From an uncultured Muribaculaceae bacterium (GTDB lineage: Bacteria > Bacteroidota > Bacteroidia > Bacteroidales > Muribaculaceae): a stretch of 32,045 nucleotides of DNA. The stretch covers positions 1 to 32,045 of the forward strand of contig CAJTYD010000024.1 in assembly GCA_910583775.1 (NCBI GenBank), written 5' to 3'. A program made the position numbers and the translations under genes. Below the pieces are notes generated by a model. It searched no databases, was not told where the DNA came from, and saw only the letters and a list, made by a program, of their open reading frames with translations. Positions 1 through 7,984 of the stretch are shown here, in pieces (position 1 is the first letter of the stretch; each line of letters opens with the position of its first letter).

Positions 1-37
1 CAATTACTATCAATATAATGCATTGGTAATCAATTAA

Positions 38-1492
38 TTATTTTCCGATGCAGAAGCGCGTGAAGATGGAGGCGAGGAGGTCGGGGGTGGTGATGGAGCC
101 GGTGAGGGCGCCGAGGTGGTGGAGCGCTTCGCGGACGTCCTGGGCGATGAAGTCGGCGGAGAGGTTGCTCTCTAATGCGGCTCGCGATCGCTCGATGGCT
201 TCGAGGCCTTTGACGAGCAATGCGTAATGGCGGGCGTTGGTCACTATGATGTCGGAGTCGGGGTTGGCGGTCTTGCGGGCGTCTTCGGCCATCAGTCGCT
301 TTAATTCTTCAATGCCGGCGCCGGTTTTCGCGGAAATGCTCAGGGCTGTGAAAGCTGCGGGATCGGAGTTGTCGGGGTTATCGGGGTAATCGGGGGTATC
401 GGGGTTGTCGGAGTTATCGGGGTTATCGGAGCTATCGTAGGACTCGGAGAACTCAGAGAACTCGGAGCACTCCGACAGGTCGGATTTGTTGTAGAGGAGC
501 ATGTGGCGGGAGTGGGGGAGAGCGGCGGCTTTGGCGGCGATGTCGTCGAGCTGGCGGCGGATGTCGGTGGTCGAGTCGATGAGCCAGAGGATGATCGAGG
601 CTTTTTCGAGTCGCTGTTCGGCACGCTCGATGCCGATGCGCTCTACCTCGTCGTCGGTCTCACGCAGTCCGGCGGTGTCGATGAAGCGGAAAAGTATGCC
701 GTCGATCTCGTGCGTGTCCTCGATGATGTCGCGGGTGGTTCCCGGTACGTTGCTTACTATTGCTTTGTCGTCTTCGAGAAGGAGGTTGAGTAGGGAAGAC
801 TTGCCGGCGTTCGGAATGCCGGCGATCACCACTGGAATGCCCTCCTTGTAGGCTTTCCCGGCGGCGTAGGAGTCGGCGAGTTTCCTTAAGACCTCGATGA
901 TCCTGTCGGCAAGCTGTCGGAGTTTCTCTCTGTCGGCAAATTCGACTTCCTCTTCCGAGAAGTCGAGTTCGAGCTCGAGAAGGGAGGCGTATTCCACTAA
1001 CTGGTCACGAAGATTGTTGAGATGTGCGGAAAATTGCCCCGATGCCTGCTGAAGGGCAAGGCGATGGGATGCTCTTGATGACGCGGCTATGAGGTCGGCC
1101 ACGCCTTCGGCCTGCGCAAGGTCGAGACGTCCGTTGAGATATGCCCTTTGGGTGAATTCTCCAGGATCGGCCGGCCGGGCGCCGCGGCGCACCATCTCGT
1201 TCACTATCTCACGCTGAATCCAGAGGGATCCATGGCAGGAGATTTCCACAACGTCCTCGCCCGTGAAAGAGTTTGGCCCCTTGAAGACCGTGGCCACCAC
1301 CCGGTCTATTGTGTTGCCGCCGGCATCGACAATGCTGCCGAGATGGGCGGTATGCGACGCGGAGGAGGCAAGGCATTTCCCTTTCCATGCTGAATCGGCG
1401 ATGGCGAGCGCCTCTGCGCCCGAAAGCCGTATCACTGCTATTCCTCCTACACCGCGCGGCGTGGAGATAGCTACAATTGTGTCGTTGTTCAT
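38..1492 (-). CDS. mnmE: tRNA uridine-34 5-carboxymethylaminomethyl modification GTPase MnmE
   Basis: MnmE works with MnmG to modify the wobble uridine (U34) of certain tRNAs. Counting from the ATG at 1492 the protein has 484 residues. It shows the N-terminal tetrahydrofolate-binding start (NNDTIVAISTPRG), a helical domain, and an inserted GTPase domain: P-loop GIPNAGKS at about 225-232, TTRD at 252, DTAG at 272, NKSD at 335 and SAK at 387. The C-terminal FCIGK carries the family's conserved Cys. An in-frame ATG five codons upstream exists, but the 1492 start forms an ATGA overlap with the stop of the upstream nuclease gene and matches the usual family N-terminus, so I prefer it. Odd: residues about 339-380, between NKSD and SAK, are a low-complexity Asp/Asn/Pro/Ser tract encoded by 9-bp repeats. 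Confidence 0.97.
   Translation of the reverse strand: MNNDTIVAISTPRGVGGIAVIRLSGAEALAIADSAWKGKCLASSASHTAHLGSIVDAGGNTIDRVVATVFKGPNSFTGEDVVEISCHGSLWIQREIVNEMVRRGARPADPGEFTQRAYLNGRLDLAQAEGVADLIAASSRASHRLALQQASGQFSAHLNNLRDQLVEYASLLELELDFSEEEVEFADREKLRQLADRIIEVLRKLADSYAAGKAYKEGIPVVIAGIPNAGKSSLLNLLLEDDKAIVSNVPGTTRDIIEDTHEIDGILFRFIDTAGLRETDDEVERIGIERAEQRLEKASIILWLIDSTTDIRRQLDDIAAKAAALPHSRHMLLYNKSDLSECSEFSEFSESYDSSDNPDNSDNPDTPDYPDNPDNSDPAAFTALSISAKTGAGIEELKRLMAEDARKTANPDSDIIVTNARHYALLVKGLEAIERSRAALESNLSADFIAQDVREALHHLGALTGSITTPDLLASIFTRFCIGK
362..471 (-). repeat. 9-bp in-frame short tandem repeats inside mnmE
   Basis: On the plus strand the unit is roughly TCGGGGTTA, repeated about eight times with variations between 362 and 436. 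A second set, roughly GGAGAACTC, follows up to about 471. On the coding strand they encode Asp-x-Pro/Ser triplets and Glu-Phe-Ser triplets. The unit is three codons long, so gain or loss of units keeps the reading frame. Confidence 0.85.
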
Positions 1493-2349
1493 TTCTGTCG
1501 GTTCCATTCCTTGAAATTGGCGTTCGACTCAATCTCGTTCTCAATCGCATCGGGCAGCGAGGAGAAGAAGTCGAAGCCGGTGAGCTTCTCCACATCGTCA
1601 ATCGTCACGACATAGTTCTGCATATTGCCGGGAGAGGTCATGTTGGGGTATATGAATGCTATTCCTCTCGGCTGGTCGAGATAGGGGGCGGCGATAACCT
1701 TGAAGAAAGCGCCCGGCACCCTCACGCCGGCGTCGCCGATACGCAGCGTGTCGGTCTTTTCATAAATAGGACCGGCCACGATCACAAGGGCAGAATCCCT
1801 CTTGGCCCAGAATCTCTCCTTGTTCTCCAGCGAATTCCAGGCTCCGGAATTCAGAGAATGGTTCTGCGGACAGATATTGGCCATCACGAAACAGTCTTCC
1901 ATCGCGCGCCGGCTCCATTTCTGGTCGGCGGCGGGGCAGAGATGACCGCGGTCGTAGCCGGAATAGGAATAGTCGTAGGTTGTAGGGCATCCCTCGAGTT
2001 CCTCGTCCTGCCAGAATTTGTTGGTGCGTTTCTTCTCGCCCTCTGTTTCGGAACCGAGCAACTCCCAGGCCACCCAGTTAGGTGTCCGGTTATCTTTGTT
2101 GAAAGAGACGCGGAATCCCTCGTAATCCTTTATATGCGAGGGGATGCCCTTGGGCATAACAACATTTTCGAGATCGTCGTAATGGTTGCGTGAAAGCTTG
2201 CCGGAAGTCTCCGCGGCCTCGGCTCCGGAAGAGGCGATGCTCGAATATATGCCCTGGCCGATCACGTAGATACCCACGGCAATGGCGATTGCCAGGCGTA
2301 TACGCGAGCGCCCGCGATGTGAGAATATTTTTTTTAGATTTAATTTCAT
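1489..2349 (-). CDS. membrane-anchored DNA/RNA non-specific endonuclease (NUC1 family)
   Basis: A 286-residue protein of the beta-beta-alpha-metal nuclease family related to Serratia nuclease and NucA, which cleave DNA and RNA with one Mg ion. It has a basic N-terminus, then one hydrophobic segment at about residues 19-39 (signal anchor or uncleaved signal peptide), so the nuclease domain should sit outside the cytoplasm. The signature DRGH is at 133-136 (catalytic His136), and the LNSGAWNSLE stretch at 166-175 supplies the expected metal-binding Asn and nearby Glu. The stop codon overlaps the mnmE ATG (ATGA), so the two genes share a transcript. The role could be nutrient scavenging from extracellular DNA; the link to mnmE is probably positional only. 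Confidence 0.93.
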   Translation of the reverse strand: MKLNLKKIFSHRGRSRIRLAIAIAVGIYVIGQGIYSSIASSGAEAAETSGKLSRNHYDDLENVVMPKGIPSHIKDYEGFRVSFNKDNRTPNWVAWELLGSETEGEKKRTNKFWQDEELEGCPTTYDYSYSGYDRGHLCPAADQKWSRRAMEDCFVMANICPQNHSLNSGAWNSLENKERFWAKRDSALVIVAGPIYEKTDTLRIGDAGVRVPGAFFKVIAAPYLDQPRGIAFIYPNMTSPGNMQNYVVTIDDVEKLTGFDFFSSLPDAIENEIESNANFKEWNRQK

Positions 2350-2366
2350 ATTTTATATCGTTTGAA

Positions 2367-2383
2367 ACATGCCGGAGGCATGT
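2367..2383. repeat. perfect 7-bp hairpin in the nuclease-mnmE leader
   Basis: ACATGCC and GGCATGT pair around a GGA loop, 18 bp upstream of the nuclease ATG. If the promoter at 2425-2432 is right, the hairpin lies in the 5' leader. It resembles short palindromic repeats scattered in Bacteroidales intergenic DNA, but no second copy is seen in this window. There is no U-tract, so it is not an obvious terminator. Confidence 0.5.
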
Positions 2384-2424
2384 CCCTACGGAAGATGCAA
2401 TCTCTATGATGCAAAATGATACCA

Positions 2425-2432
2425 CAAAAATA
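2425..2432 (-). promoter_or_regulatory. candidate -7 box for the nuclease-mnmE operon
   Basis: The minus strand reads TATTTTTG, matching TAnnTTTG, 76 bp upstream of the nuclease start. The -33 box is poor. Confidence 0.4.
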
Positions 2433-2475
2433 GTCAAAAAAGATGAGAAAATTAGTTTAAACAACTTCTATTTCT

Positions 2476-2483
2476 TAAATTTG
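2476..2483 (+). promoter_or_regulatory. candidate -7 box for pepT-miaA
   Basis: TAAATTTG matches the Bacteroidetes -7 consensus exactly and lies about 96 bp before the chosen pepT ATG. The -33 region reads TTAG at 2452-2455 with 20 bp spacing. The stretch 2455-2468 just upstream resembles the end of the inverted-repeat elements described elsewhere in the window. Confidence 0.55.
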
Positions 2484-2578
2484 CAGAGAGAAAGGGAGAG
2501 AAAATCCTTTATCTCGGAATCCTTTTGATTGAAACAACGATGAAGCCGCTCAGGCAGCTTCGTAAAAACAACTATACC

Positions 2579-3805
2579 ATGACATTGATTGAAAGATTTC
2601 TCGAATTTGTGAAATTCGACACCCAGAGCGACGAACTGACCAACATGACGCCGTCTACCCCCGGGCAGATGGTGTTTGCCAAATATCTCAGAGACGAGCT
2701 TGAGAAGATGGGCCTCGAGGATGTCGAGCTTGACGACAACGGCTATCTCTTCGCCACGCTGCCGGCCAACGGAGTGGAGAACGCTCCGGTGATTGGCTTT
2801 ATCGCCCACATGGACACGTCGCCCGATATGTCGGGACGCCACGTGAATCCCCGCATCGTCGGCAATTATGACGGCAAGTCCATCGTCCTCAACGAGAAGG
2901 AGGGCATTACGCTCAGTCCGGACGATTTTCCTGAGCTGCTCAACTATATCGGCGAAGACCTGATCGTTACCGACGGCACCACGCTTCTCGGTGCCGACGA
3001 CAAGGCCGGTATCGCAGAGATCATCGACGCAGTGGCGTGGCTGCAGAACCATCCAGAGGTGAAACACGGCAAGATCCGCATCGGCTTCAATCCAGATGAG
3101 GAGATCGGCTTAGGCGCACATAAATTCAATGTCGAGAAATTCGGATGCGACTTCGCTTATACCATGGACGGCGGCGCTATCGGCGAGCTCGAATACGAAA
3201 ACTTCAACGCCGCTTCAGCCAAAGTCACCATCAAGGGCAGAAACGTTCATCCCGGATATGCCAAGCACAAGATGATCAATTCGATCCGCGTGGCCAATAA
3301 CTTCATCGCCATGCTTCCCCGCTGGGAGACCCCCGAGCACACCGAGGGCTACGAAGGCTTCTACCATCTTGTAGGAATCGAGGGAACGGTAGAGCAGACC
3401 GTGCTCACCTACATCATCCGCGACCATGACCGCGCCCGCTTTGAGAGCCGCAAGAAAGAGATAGAGCATCTCGTGCGCAAGACCAATATGGAATATCCCG
3501 GCTGCTGCACAGTCGAGATCCGCGACCAGTACTACAACATGCGCGAGAAGATCGAACCGGTGATCGAGATCATCGGATATGTGGAGCAGGCCATGCGCGA
3601 GGCCGGACTCGAGCCCAAGGTGCAGCCCATCCGCGGCGGCACGGACGGCGCCCAGCTTTCGTTCAAGGGACTTCCCTGCCCCAACATCTTCGCCGGCGGC
3701 GAGAACTTCCACGGCCGTTACGAATACGTGCCCATCCGTTCGATGGAGAAAGCCCGCGACGTGATCGTGAACATCTGCCGCATCGTCGGAAACGTAAGCA
3801 AATGA
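2579..3805 (+). CDS. pepT: peptidase T (tripeptide aminopeptidase)
   Basis: A cytoplasmic zinc aminopeptidase of the M20B family that removes the N-terminal residue of tripeptides. Metal and catalytic signatures appear in order: AHMDTSPD (HxD), TLLGADDKAGIA, DEEIG, YTMDGG, and NFHGRYEY near the C-terminus. The frame is open from a TTG at 2525, but the ATG at 2579 (TLIERFLEFVKFDTQSDE) matches the family N-terminus and gives 408 residues, the length of E. coli PepT. The stop overlaps the miaA start (ATGA at 3802-3805), so the genes are co-transcribed and probably translationally coupled. Confidence 0.97.
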   Translation: MTLIERFLEFVKFDTQSDELTNMTPSTPGQMVFAKYLRDELEKMGLEDVELDDNGYLFATLPANGVENAPVIGFIAHMDTSPDMSGRHVNPRIVGNYDGKSIVLNEKEGITLSPDDFPELLNYIGEDLIVTDGTTLLGADDKAGIAEIIDAVAWLQNHPEVKHGKIRIGFNPDEEIGLGAHKFNVEKFGCDFAYTMDGGAIGELEYENFNAASAKVTIKGRNVHPGYAKHKMINSIRVANNFIAMLPRWETPEHTEGYEGFYHLVGIEGTVEQTVLTYIIRDHDRARFESRKKEIEHLVRKTNMEYPGCCTVEIRDQYYNMREKIEPVIEIIGYVEQAMREAGLEPKVQPIRGGTDGAQLSFKGLPCPNIFAGGENFHGRYEYVPIRSMEKARDVIVNICRIVGNVSK

Positions 3806-4716
3806 TCATGGCCTCCGTTCCGACCATGATAGTCATCACAGGGCCGACTGCCTCCGGGAAGTCGGCCCTCGCTGTGGAGGTGGCCCTGCGCTTAGGCACC
3901 GGGATCATCTCGGCCGACAGCCGGCAGGTGTTCCAGGGAATCCCTATCGTCACGGCCATGCCTACCGACGAGGAACGCGTCACCGTCCGCCATCATCTGA
4001 TCGACATGCTCCCGCTCGACGGCTACTACAGCGCCTCGATGTTCGAGGAAGACGCTCTGCGGATCGGCCGGGATCTGATGGAGCGCAACGGCACGGCGGT
4101 GGTGTGCGGAGGGTCGATGATGTATGTCGACGCGCTCTGCCACGGCATCGATCTGCTGCCTACGGTGCCTGCTGAAATCCGCGACGGGCTCACGGCGCTC
4201 TGGCGCGAGCGCGGCGACGACTGGCTCCGCGGGGAGCTGCTCCGTCTCGACCCCGATTACAGCCGGAAGGTTGATCTCCGTAATATGAAGAGAGTATTCC
4301 ATGCCGTTGAGATCTCGATGACGGCGGGAACCCCTTATTCTTCACTGATCACCGGAGAACGGCGCGAGCGTGATTTCAGAATCGTAAAGATATGTCTTGA
4401 CGGGCCGAGAGAGCTTCTTTTTGAAAGGATAAACACGCGCGTAGACAAAATGATCGCGGCAGGCCTCGAAGAAGAAGCCCGCCGCGTATATCCGCTGAAA
4501 GGTCTGAATTCGTTGAATACAGTAGGACTGAAGGAGATGTTCGCCTGGTTCGACGGAGAGATGGACCGTCGCACGGCCATCGAGAGGATAAAGAAGAACA
4601 CCCGTGTCTACGCCAAGAAGCAGCTCACCTGGTTCAAGCGCGACGCCGGAATCATTCGGCTTGATATCCGTTCGGCGAATCTTGCGGAGCAAGTTCTTTG
4701 TGCTTCTTCATCTTGA
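3802..4716 (+). CDS. miaA: tRNA dimethylallyltransferase
   Basis: MiaA transfers a dimethylallyl group to N6 of A37 next to the anticodon of tRNAs that read codons starting with U. The 304-residue protein has the P-loop GPTASGKS at 14-21, the SADSRQVF motif that contacts the tRNA, and the GGSMMYVDALCHGID segment typical of the family. The C-terminal YAKKQLTWFKRD motif is also characteristic. The ATG overlaps the pepT stop; a second ATG lies two codons in and cannot be excluded as the true start. The last 65 bp overlap, tail to tail, the opposite-strand yitT-like gene. Confidence 0.97.
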   Translation: MIMASVPTMIVITGPTASGKSALAVEVALRLGTGIISADSRQVFQGIPIVTAMPTDEERVTVRHHLIDMLPLDGYYSASMFEEDALRIGRDLMERNGTAVVCGGSMMYVDALCHGIDLLPTVPAEIRDGLTALWRERGDDWLRGELLRLDPDYSRKVDLRNMKRVFHAVEISMTAGTPYSSLITGERRERDFRIVKICLDGPRELLFERINTRVDKMIAAGLEEEARRVYPLKGLNSLNTVGLKEMFAWFDGEMDRRTAIERIKKNTRVYAKKQLTWFKRDAGIIRLDIRSANLAEQVLCASSS

Positions 4717-5626
4717 TCTTGACCTTGTCGAAGCCCTTTCCGTAGACGCCGTTCACGGCTCCCTGTGTAACGAAGGCATCCTCGTCGATGCTCTTGATGA
4801 TACGGAAGATTGTCACCGACTCGATCTTGCGGCACCATACCATCAGGATCTTCACCTCATGTTTCGAATACCATCCCTGACCGTCAAGGACGGTGACGCC
4901 ACGGTGAGCCTCCTTGTTGATCTTATCGGCTATCTCCTTCCATTTGTTGGAGAAGATGATGAACTGGGTAGCCTGGCGGTTTGAGTTAATGATCATGTCG
5001 GCAACGTACGAGGCGATGAAGGTGACCATGAAACCGTAGACGATGGTCGGGACGCGCGCCTCGATGCGCTCGGGCCATGTTCCGTTGAAGGGAAGAAGGA
5101 TGGAGAGAGAGACGATCGTCATGTCGACGAAGATCATGGTTCGTCCGATGGTTACATTGCTCTTTTTGGCCACCATCGCCGCCACGATATCCGTGCCGCC
5201 CGAGGAACCGTTATGGATGAAGCATGTTCCGATTCCGACGCCGCATCCGATTGCCCCGAGCACGATACTGATCACCCGGTCGGGCACCAGAGGATGGGGG
5301 ATATTCATGAAGATAGCCTGGAAGATGGCCAGGCCGATAGCGATAACGGTTGCTCCGAAAACGGTGCGGACCACGAACGTCTTGCCCACGATGCGGTAGG
5401 CCATGCAGAGAAGGGCGAGGTTGCAGGCGTAGGATGTGACGGCCACGGGGATAAGGCCCCCGGTGCCGAAATAGACGAGCGTGCCGATACCGGCAACTCC
5501 TCCGATCACGATTTCATGGGGAAGGATAAAAGCGTTGAATGCCATTGCGTAACACATGAGACCCAGGATGATCATCACGTAGTCTTTGGCATTGTTCATG
5601 AACTGGTTGTATTTAAACTGAGCCAT
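4652..5626 (-). CDS. YitT family membrane protein (DUF161 plus DUF2179)
   Basis: A 324-residue integral membrane protein. The first two thirds hold about five hydrophobic segments, with the family-type sequences GGVAGIG and HNGSSGGTDIVA. The last about 90 residues form a soluble DUF2179 domain (FSNKWKEIADKI, HRGVTVLDGQGWYSK, AFVTQGAVNGVYGKGF). The transported substrate of this family is not known. The gene ends inside miaA: its last 65 bp are antisense to the miaA 3' end, and the final residues (after about KKHKELAP) look like a non-conserved tail generated by that overlap. It diverges from the outer-membrane protein gene at 5837. Confidence 0.93.
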   Translation of the reverse strand: MAQFKYNQFMNNAKDYVMIILGLMCYAMAFNAFILPHEIVIGGVAGIGTLVYFGTGGLIPVAVTSYACNLALLCMAYRIVGKTFVVRTVFGATVIAIGLAIFQAIFMNIPHPLVPDRVISIVLGAIGCGVGIGTCFIHNGSSGGTDIVAAMVAKKSNVTIGRTMIFVDMTIVSLSILLPFNGTWPERIEARVPTIVYGFMVTFIASYVADMIINSNRQATQFIIFSNKWKEIADKINKEAHRGVTVLDGQGWYSKHEVKILMVWCRKIESVTIFRIIKSIDEDAFVTQGAVNGVYGKGFDKVKIKMKKHKELAPQDSPNGYQAE

Positions 5627-5712
5627 TCGGTTTTTTATGGTTAGATTCGAGTTTTGAAGAACCTCTCTTCCGTACGGGGCGTGAAGATGGAGGATTCCAC
5701 CGTTTCATTGTG

Positions 5713-5720
5713 CAAATTTA
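5713..5720 (-). promoter_or_regulatory. candidate -7 box for the yitT-like gene
   Basis: The minus strand reads TAAATTTG, an exact TAnnTTTG match, 87 bp upstream of the 5626 start. The -33 region is weak. Confidence 0.5.
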
Positions 5721-5752
5721 CTAATATTTTTCAATAATAATCTGTTTTTTTA

Positions 5753-5760
5753 TAATTTTG
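5753..5760 (+). promoter_or_regulatory. candidate -7 box for the outer-membrane barrel gene
   Basis: TAATTTTG matches the consensus exactly, with TTTC 20 bp upstream at 5729-5732 as a near -33 box. It is divergent from the yitT promoter, the two -7 boxes being only 32 bp apart. The predicted leader is about 70 nt. Confidence 0.6.
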
Positions 5761-5836
5761 CATGACTCCGCTGTCAAATTTGTGTAAACAGCACGGAGAG
5801 GTTTATTTAATAGGTTGAATATAATATAATTATAAC

Positions 5837-6550
5837 ATGAAAAGAATAATCTGTTCCTTGATGGCGCTGCTGGCTCTAGGCTCTGTCACGGCCTCGGCAG
5901 AAGACTTTTTCTCGACGGATCCTGTGGAGAAGACCTTTACCTTCGGCGCCCGCATCGGCATCAACACCTCAAACCGCACCATGGACAAGCAGTCTATGAT
6001 GGAATACAACCGGCAGAACTGGGGCACCGGCTTCGACGTCGGGTTTCTCGCCAACATCAATTTCAGGAATTATCTTACGATCCAGCCGGGCGTATTTTTC
6101 GAGACGCGTAACGGCAACTACTCCATCGCCAACATCTACGGCACCGACTCATACGTGGTGCAGAACGGCGACCGCCGCACCTACAACCTGACTATTCCGG
6201 TGCTCGCATCCGTGCATTTCAACATCACCGACGACATCCGCTGGGATGTGGAGGCAGGCCCGTATGTGTCGTTCGTGATGGGCTCTAAGATCGACGACAA
6301 GCTCGTGATCTTTGCCGAAGATCCCTCCGATGCAGGGCAGAACCGAGCCGAGATGGACATGAAGCCGAAGTCGACCGATTTCGGACTGAAATTCGGCACA
6401 GGTCTGCGGATTCTCGACCACTATTATGTCGGTGTCCATTATATGGCCGGCCTTGTCGACGGCTGGAAAGACCATAAGGTCGGCAATGTGAAATATTCGC
6501 TCGGCGGCTGCACCAAGGCATGGGTCTTCACCGTGGGATATGATTTCTAA
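5837..6550 (+). CDS. outer-membrane beta-barrel protein (porin/PorT-like family)
   Basis: A 237-residue exported protein. The N-terminus is a clear signal peptide (basic MKR, hydrophobic core, cleavage near TASA/EDF at about residue 21). The rest alternates amphipathic strands and turns such as LTIQPGVFFETRNGNY, WDVEAGPYVSFVMG and HYYVGVHYMAGLVDG, and ends in an aromatic Phe, as expected of a small 8-10 strand barrel. Function is unknown beyond membership of the outer-membrane barrel superfamily. It is monocistronic: its own promoter lies at 5753 and a strong terminator directly follows. Confidence 0.85.
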   Translation: MKRIICSLMALLALGSVTASAEDFFSTDPVEKTFTFGARIGINTSNRTMDKQSMMEYNRQNWGTGFDVGFLANINFRNYLTIQPGVFFETRNGNYSIANIYGTDSYVVQNGDRRTYNLTIPVLASVHFNITDDIRWDVEAGPYVSFVMGSKIDDKLVIFAEDPSDAGQNRAEMDMKPKSTDFGLKFGTGLRILDHYYVGVHYMAGLVDGWKDHKVGNVKYSLGGCTKAWVFTVGYDF

Positions 6551-6560
6551 GACATAAGGA

Positions 6561-6603
6561 CGCAAAAAGAGGCGCGACCGAAAAAGTCGCGCCTCTTTTT
6601 GCG
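6561..6603. terminator. bidirectional intrinsic terminator
   Basis: A perfect 18-bp inverted repeat (6561-6578 with 6586-6603) around a 7-nt loop. The core stem is GAGGCGCGAC/GTCGCGCCTC, flanked by an A-run on the left and a T-run on the right, so it can stop transcription in both directions. It lies 10 bp past the barrel gene and 35 bp past the convergent GNAT gene. Confidence 0.95.
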
Positions 6604-6637
6604 TCTATCGCTGTCTGACTCAGCCGGGAGGGCCGGA

Positions 6638-7180
6638 TCAGACGCCGTGTTCCACGTTATAGACCTCCGTGAGCATTTCGCGAAGGTCGCGCGTGTCGTT
6701 GAGCCTGACGTCGCCGTGGGTCATCAGCATCATCTCCACTCCGCTCTGCTCGGCGCTATAGGGGGGCTGGACATAGTTGATGTCGCTGCGGAGCCGGAAG
6801 CCGCATCTTTCATAGAAGGATATGCGGCGGCGTGCTTCGTCGGTCTCCGGTTTCTCGACCTCGATGAGTACGTCCGGGCTTACGGTCTCAAAAAGATGCG
6901 AGAGCATCTTCCGGCCGATGTTCTTGCCGCGGTGTTCGGGCTGCACGGCGAAATGCTCGATATAGACGTAGCCTTTAAAGATCCAGTAGGAGAGGAATCC
7001 CAGGAAATAGTCTCCGCCGTCATCGATTGCGAAAGCGTGGAACTTTCCTCCCTTTTCCTTTATAAAGTTGGCTACATGCTCGGCACTTTTATAGAGCCTT
7101 CTCTCGTTTTCGGGAAAACTCTCGTTGTAAAGCTTGAGGAACGCCGGATAATCCTTGACATCCATTTCTCTGAATTCCAT
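6638..7180 (-). CDS. GNAT family N-acetyltransferase
   Basis: A 180-residue protein of the GCN5-related acetyltransferase fold, which moves an acetyl group from acetyl-CoA to an amine. The CoA-binding motif A is visible as VQPEHRGKNIGRKML (R-G-K-x-I-G) at about residues 80-94, preceded by the beta-strand GYVYIEHFAV. The later segment RRISFYERCGFRL is the usual motif B. The substrate cannot be inferred. It follows the SGNH hydrolase gene by 35 bp on the same strand and runs into the shared terminator, so the two probably form an operon. Confidence 0.9.
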   Translation of the reverse strand: MEFREMDVKDYPAFLKLYNESFPENERRLYKSAEHVANFIKEKGGKFHAFAIDDGGDYFLGFLSYWIFKGYVYIEHFAVQPEHRGKNIGRKMLSHLFETVSPDVLIEVEKPETDEARRRISFYERCGFRLRSDINYVQPPYSAEQSGVEMMLMTHGDVRLNDTRDLREMLTEVYNVEHGV

Positions 7181-7215
7181 AGTATTCTGTTTAATATTCT
7201 TTTTTGACCAAGATT

Positions 7216-7905
7216 CTATAAAGTTTCCTTCATTCTTTTATATATGAATGATTTTCCCCTCGACATCTCGACGCCTTCGGGCTTCTTGATTCCGGGGAGG
7301 GCAACCTTCGCGTTGTCGGGTATCCAGTTAACCACCGAATCCATCCATTCGATCATTCCTGCTCTTGTGGGATGAGGATTTTTGGCACTCTGGCGCGAGA
7401 GCTTAAGGTCGAAGCTTCGGAAAAACTCCTCACTGCCAAGTTCATTCTCGAGCCATTCGTTAAGAATCTCGCCCTGTGAATGTCCGGGCCATGACGGAGG
7501 TCCGATCCATAGAAACGGGCGGTCACCGATGGCTGTCTTTATCTTGTCGACCGGAGTCTTAAGCCTTTTCCCTGGATTGGCCTCGAAAAGCTCGTTCATG
7601 CCTAAGCTGATGAAGACGGCGTCCGGGTTCTGCTGCTCGATAATGTCGGGAAGTTTCGGCGACGAGGCCCATTTGGCGATCGTCGAGCCGTCCCATACAA
7701 TTGTAGAGACATCGAAGCCGTTCTCTTTTCCGTAAGCGTTAAGCCTTTCCGCAAGCCAGCCTGTCATTGAGTCGCCGATGAACAGAACCTTTTTAGCCGG
7801 GTGTCGCTCGTCGGGGGAGGATGCCCCGATGAAAATAGCGCTCTGGAGAATAACGATGGAGCAAATGATATAGAATAAAGCGCGACCGATTTTGCCTTTT
7901 GTCAT
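7216..7905 (-). CDS. SGNH/GDSL-type hydrolase, membrane-anchored or exported
   Basis: A 229-residue protein with an N-terminal hydrophobic segment (about 9-27) that acts as signal peptide or anchor, followed by an SGNH esterase fold. Block I is LFIGDSMTGW with nucleophile Ser46, block II holds DGSTIAKW, block III is SLGMNE with Asn104, and block V is NPHPT with His178. In block V the Asp normally three residues before the His is replaced by Lys (KNPH), so the usual Asp of the triad is not in its expected place. Periplasmic SGNH enzymes often remove acyl groups from glycans or cell-wall sugars; the substrate here is unknown. Confidence 0.85.
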   Translation of the reverse strand: MTKGKIGRALFYIICSIVILQSAIFIGASSPDERHPAKKVLFIGDSMTGWLAERLNAYGKENGFDVSTIVWDGSTIAKWASSPKLPDIIEQQNPDAVFISLGMNELFEANPGKRLKTPVDKIKTAIGDRPFLWIGPPSWPGHSQGEILNEWLENELGSEEFFRSFDLKLSRQSAKNPHPTRAGMIEWMDSVVNWIPDNAKVALPGIKKPEGVEMSRGKSFIYKRMKETL

Positions 7906-7938
7906 AATTTGTTCTTTTGATTATTGAATCCGAAATTA

Positions 7939-7946
7939 CAAAATTA
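7939..7946 (-). promoter_or_regulatory. candidate -7 box for the SGNH-GNAT operon
   Basis: The minus strand reads TAATTTTG, 34 bp upstream of the start codon. It lies inside a 9-bp inverted repeat (ATTACAAAA at 7935-7943, TTTTGTAAT at 7962-7970) that could be an operator. The DNA at 7945-7958 resembles the terminus of the 19836-20088 element. Confidence 0.55.
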
Positions 7947-7984
7947 AACAGTTTCTTGCTCTTTTGTAATAACAATAATACATG

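Noticed and set aside
362..471. CRISPR-like array suggested by evenly spaced short repeats
   Set aside because: The unit is only 9 bp without spacers, and the tract is in frame inside mnmE.
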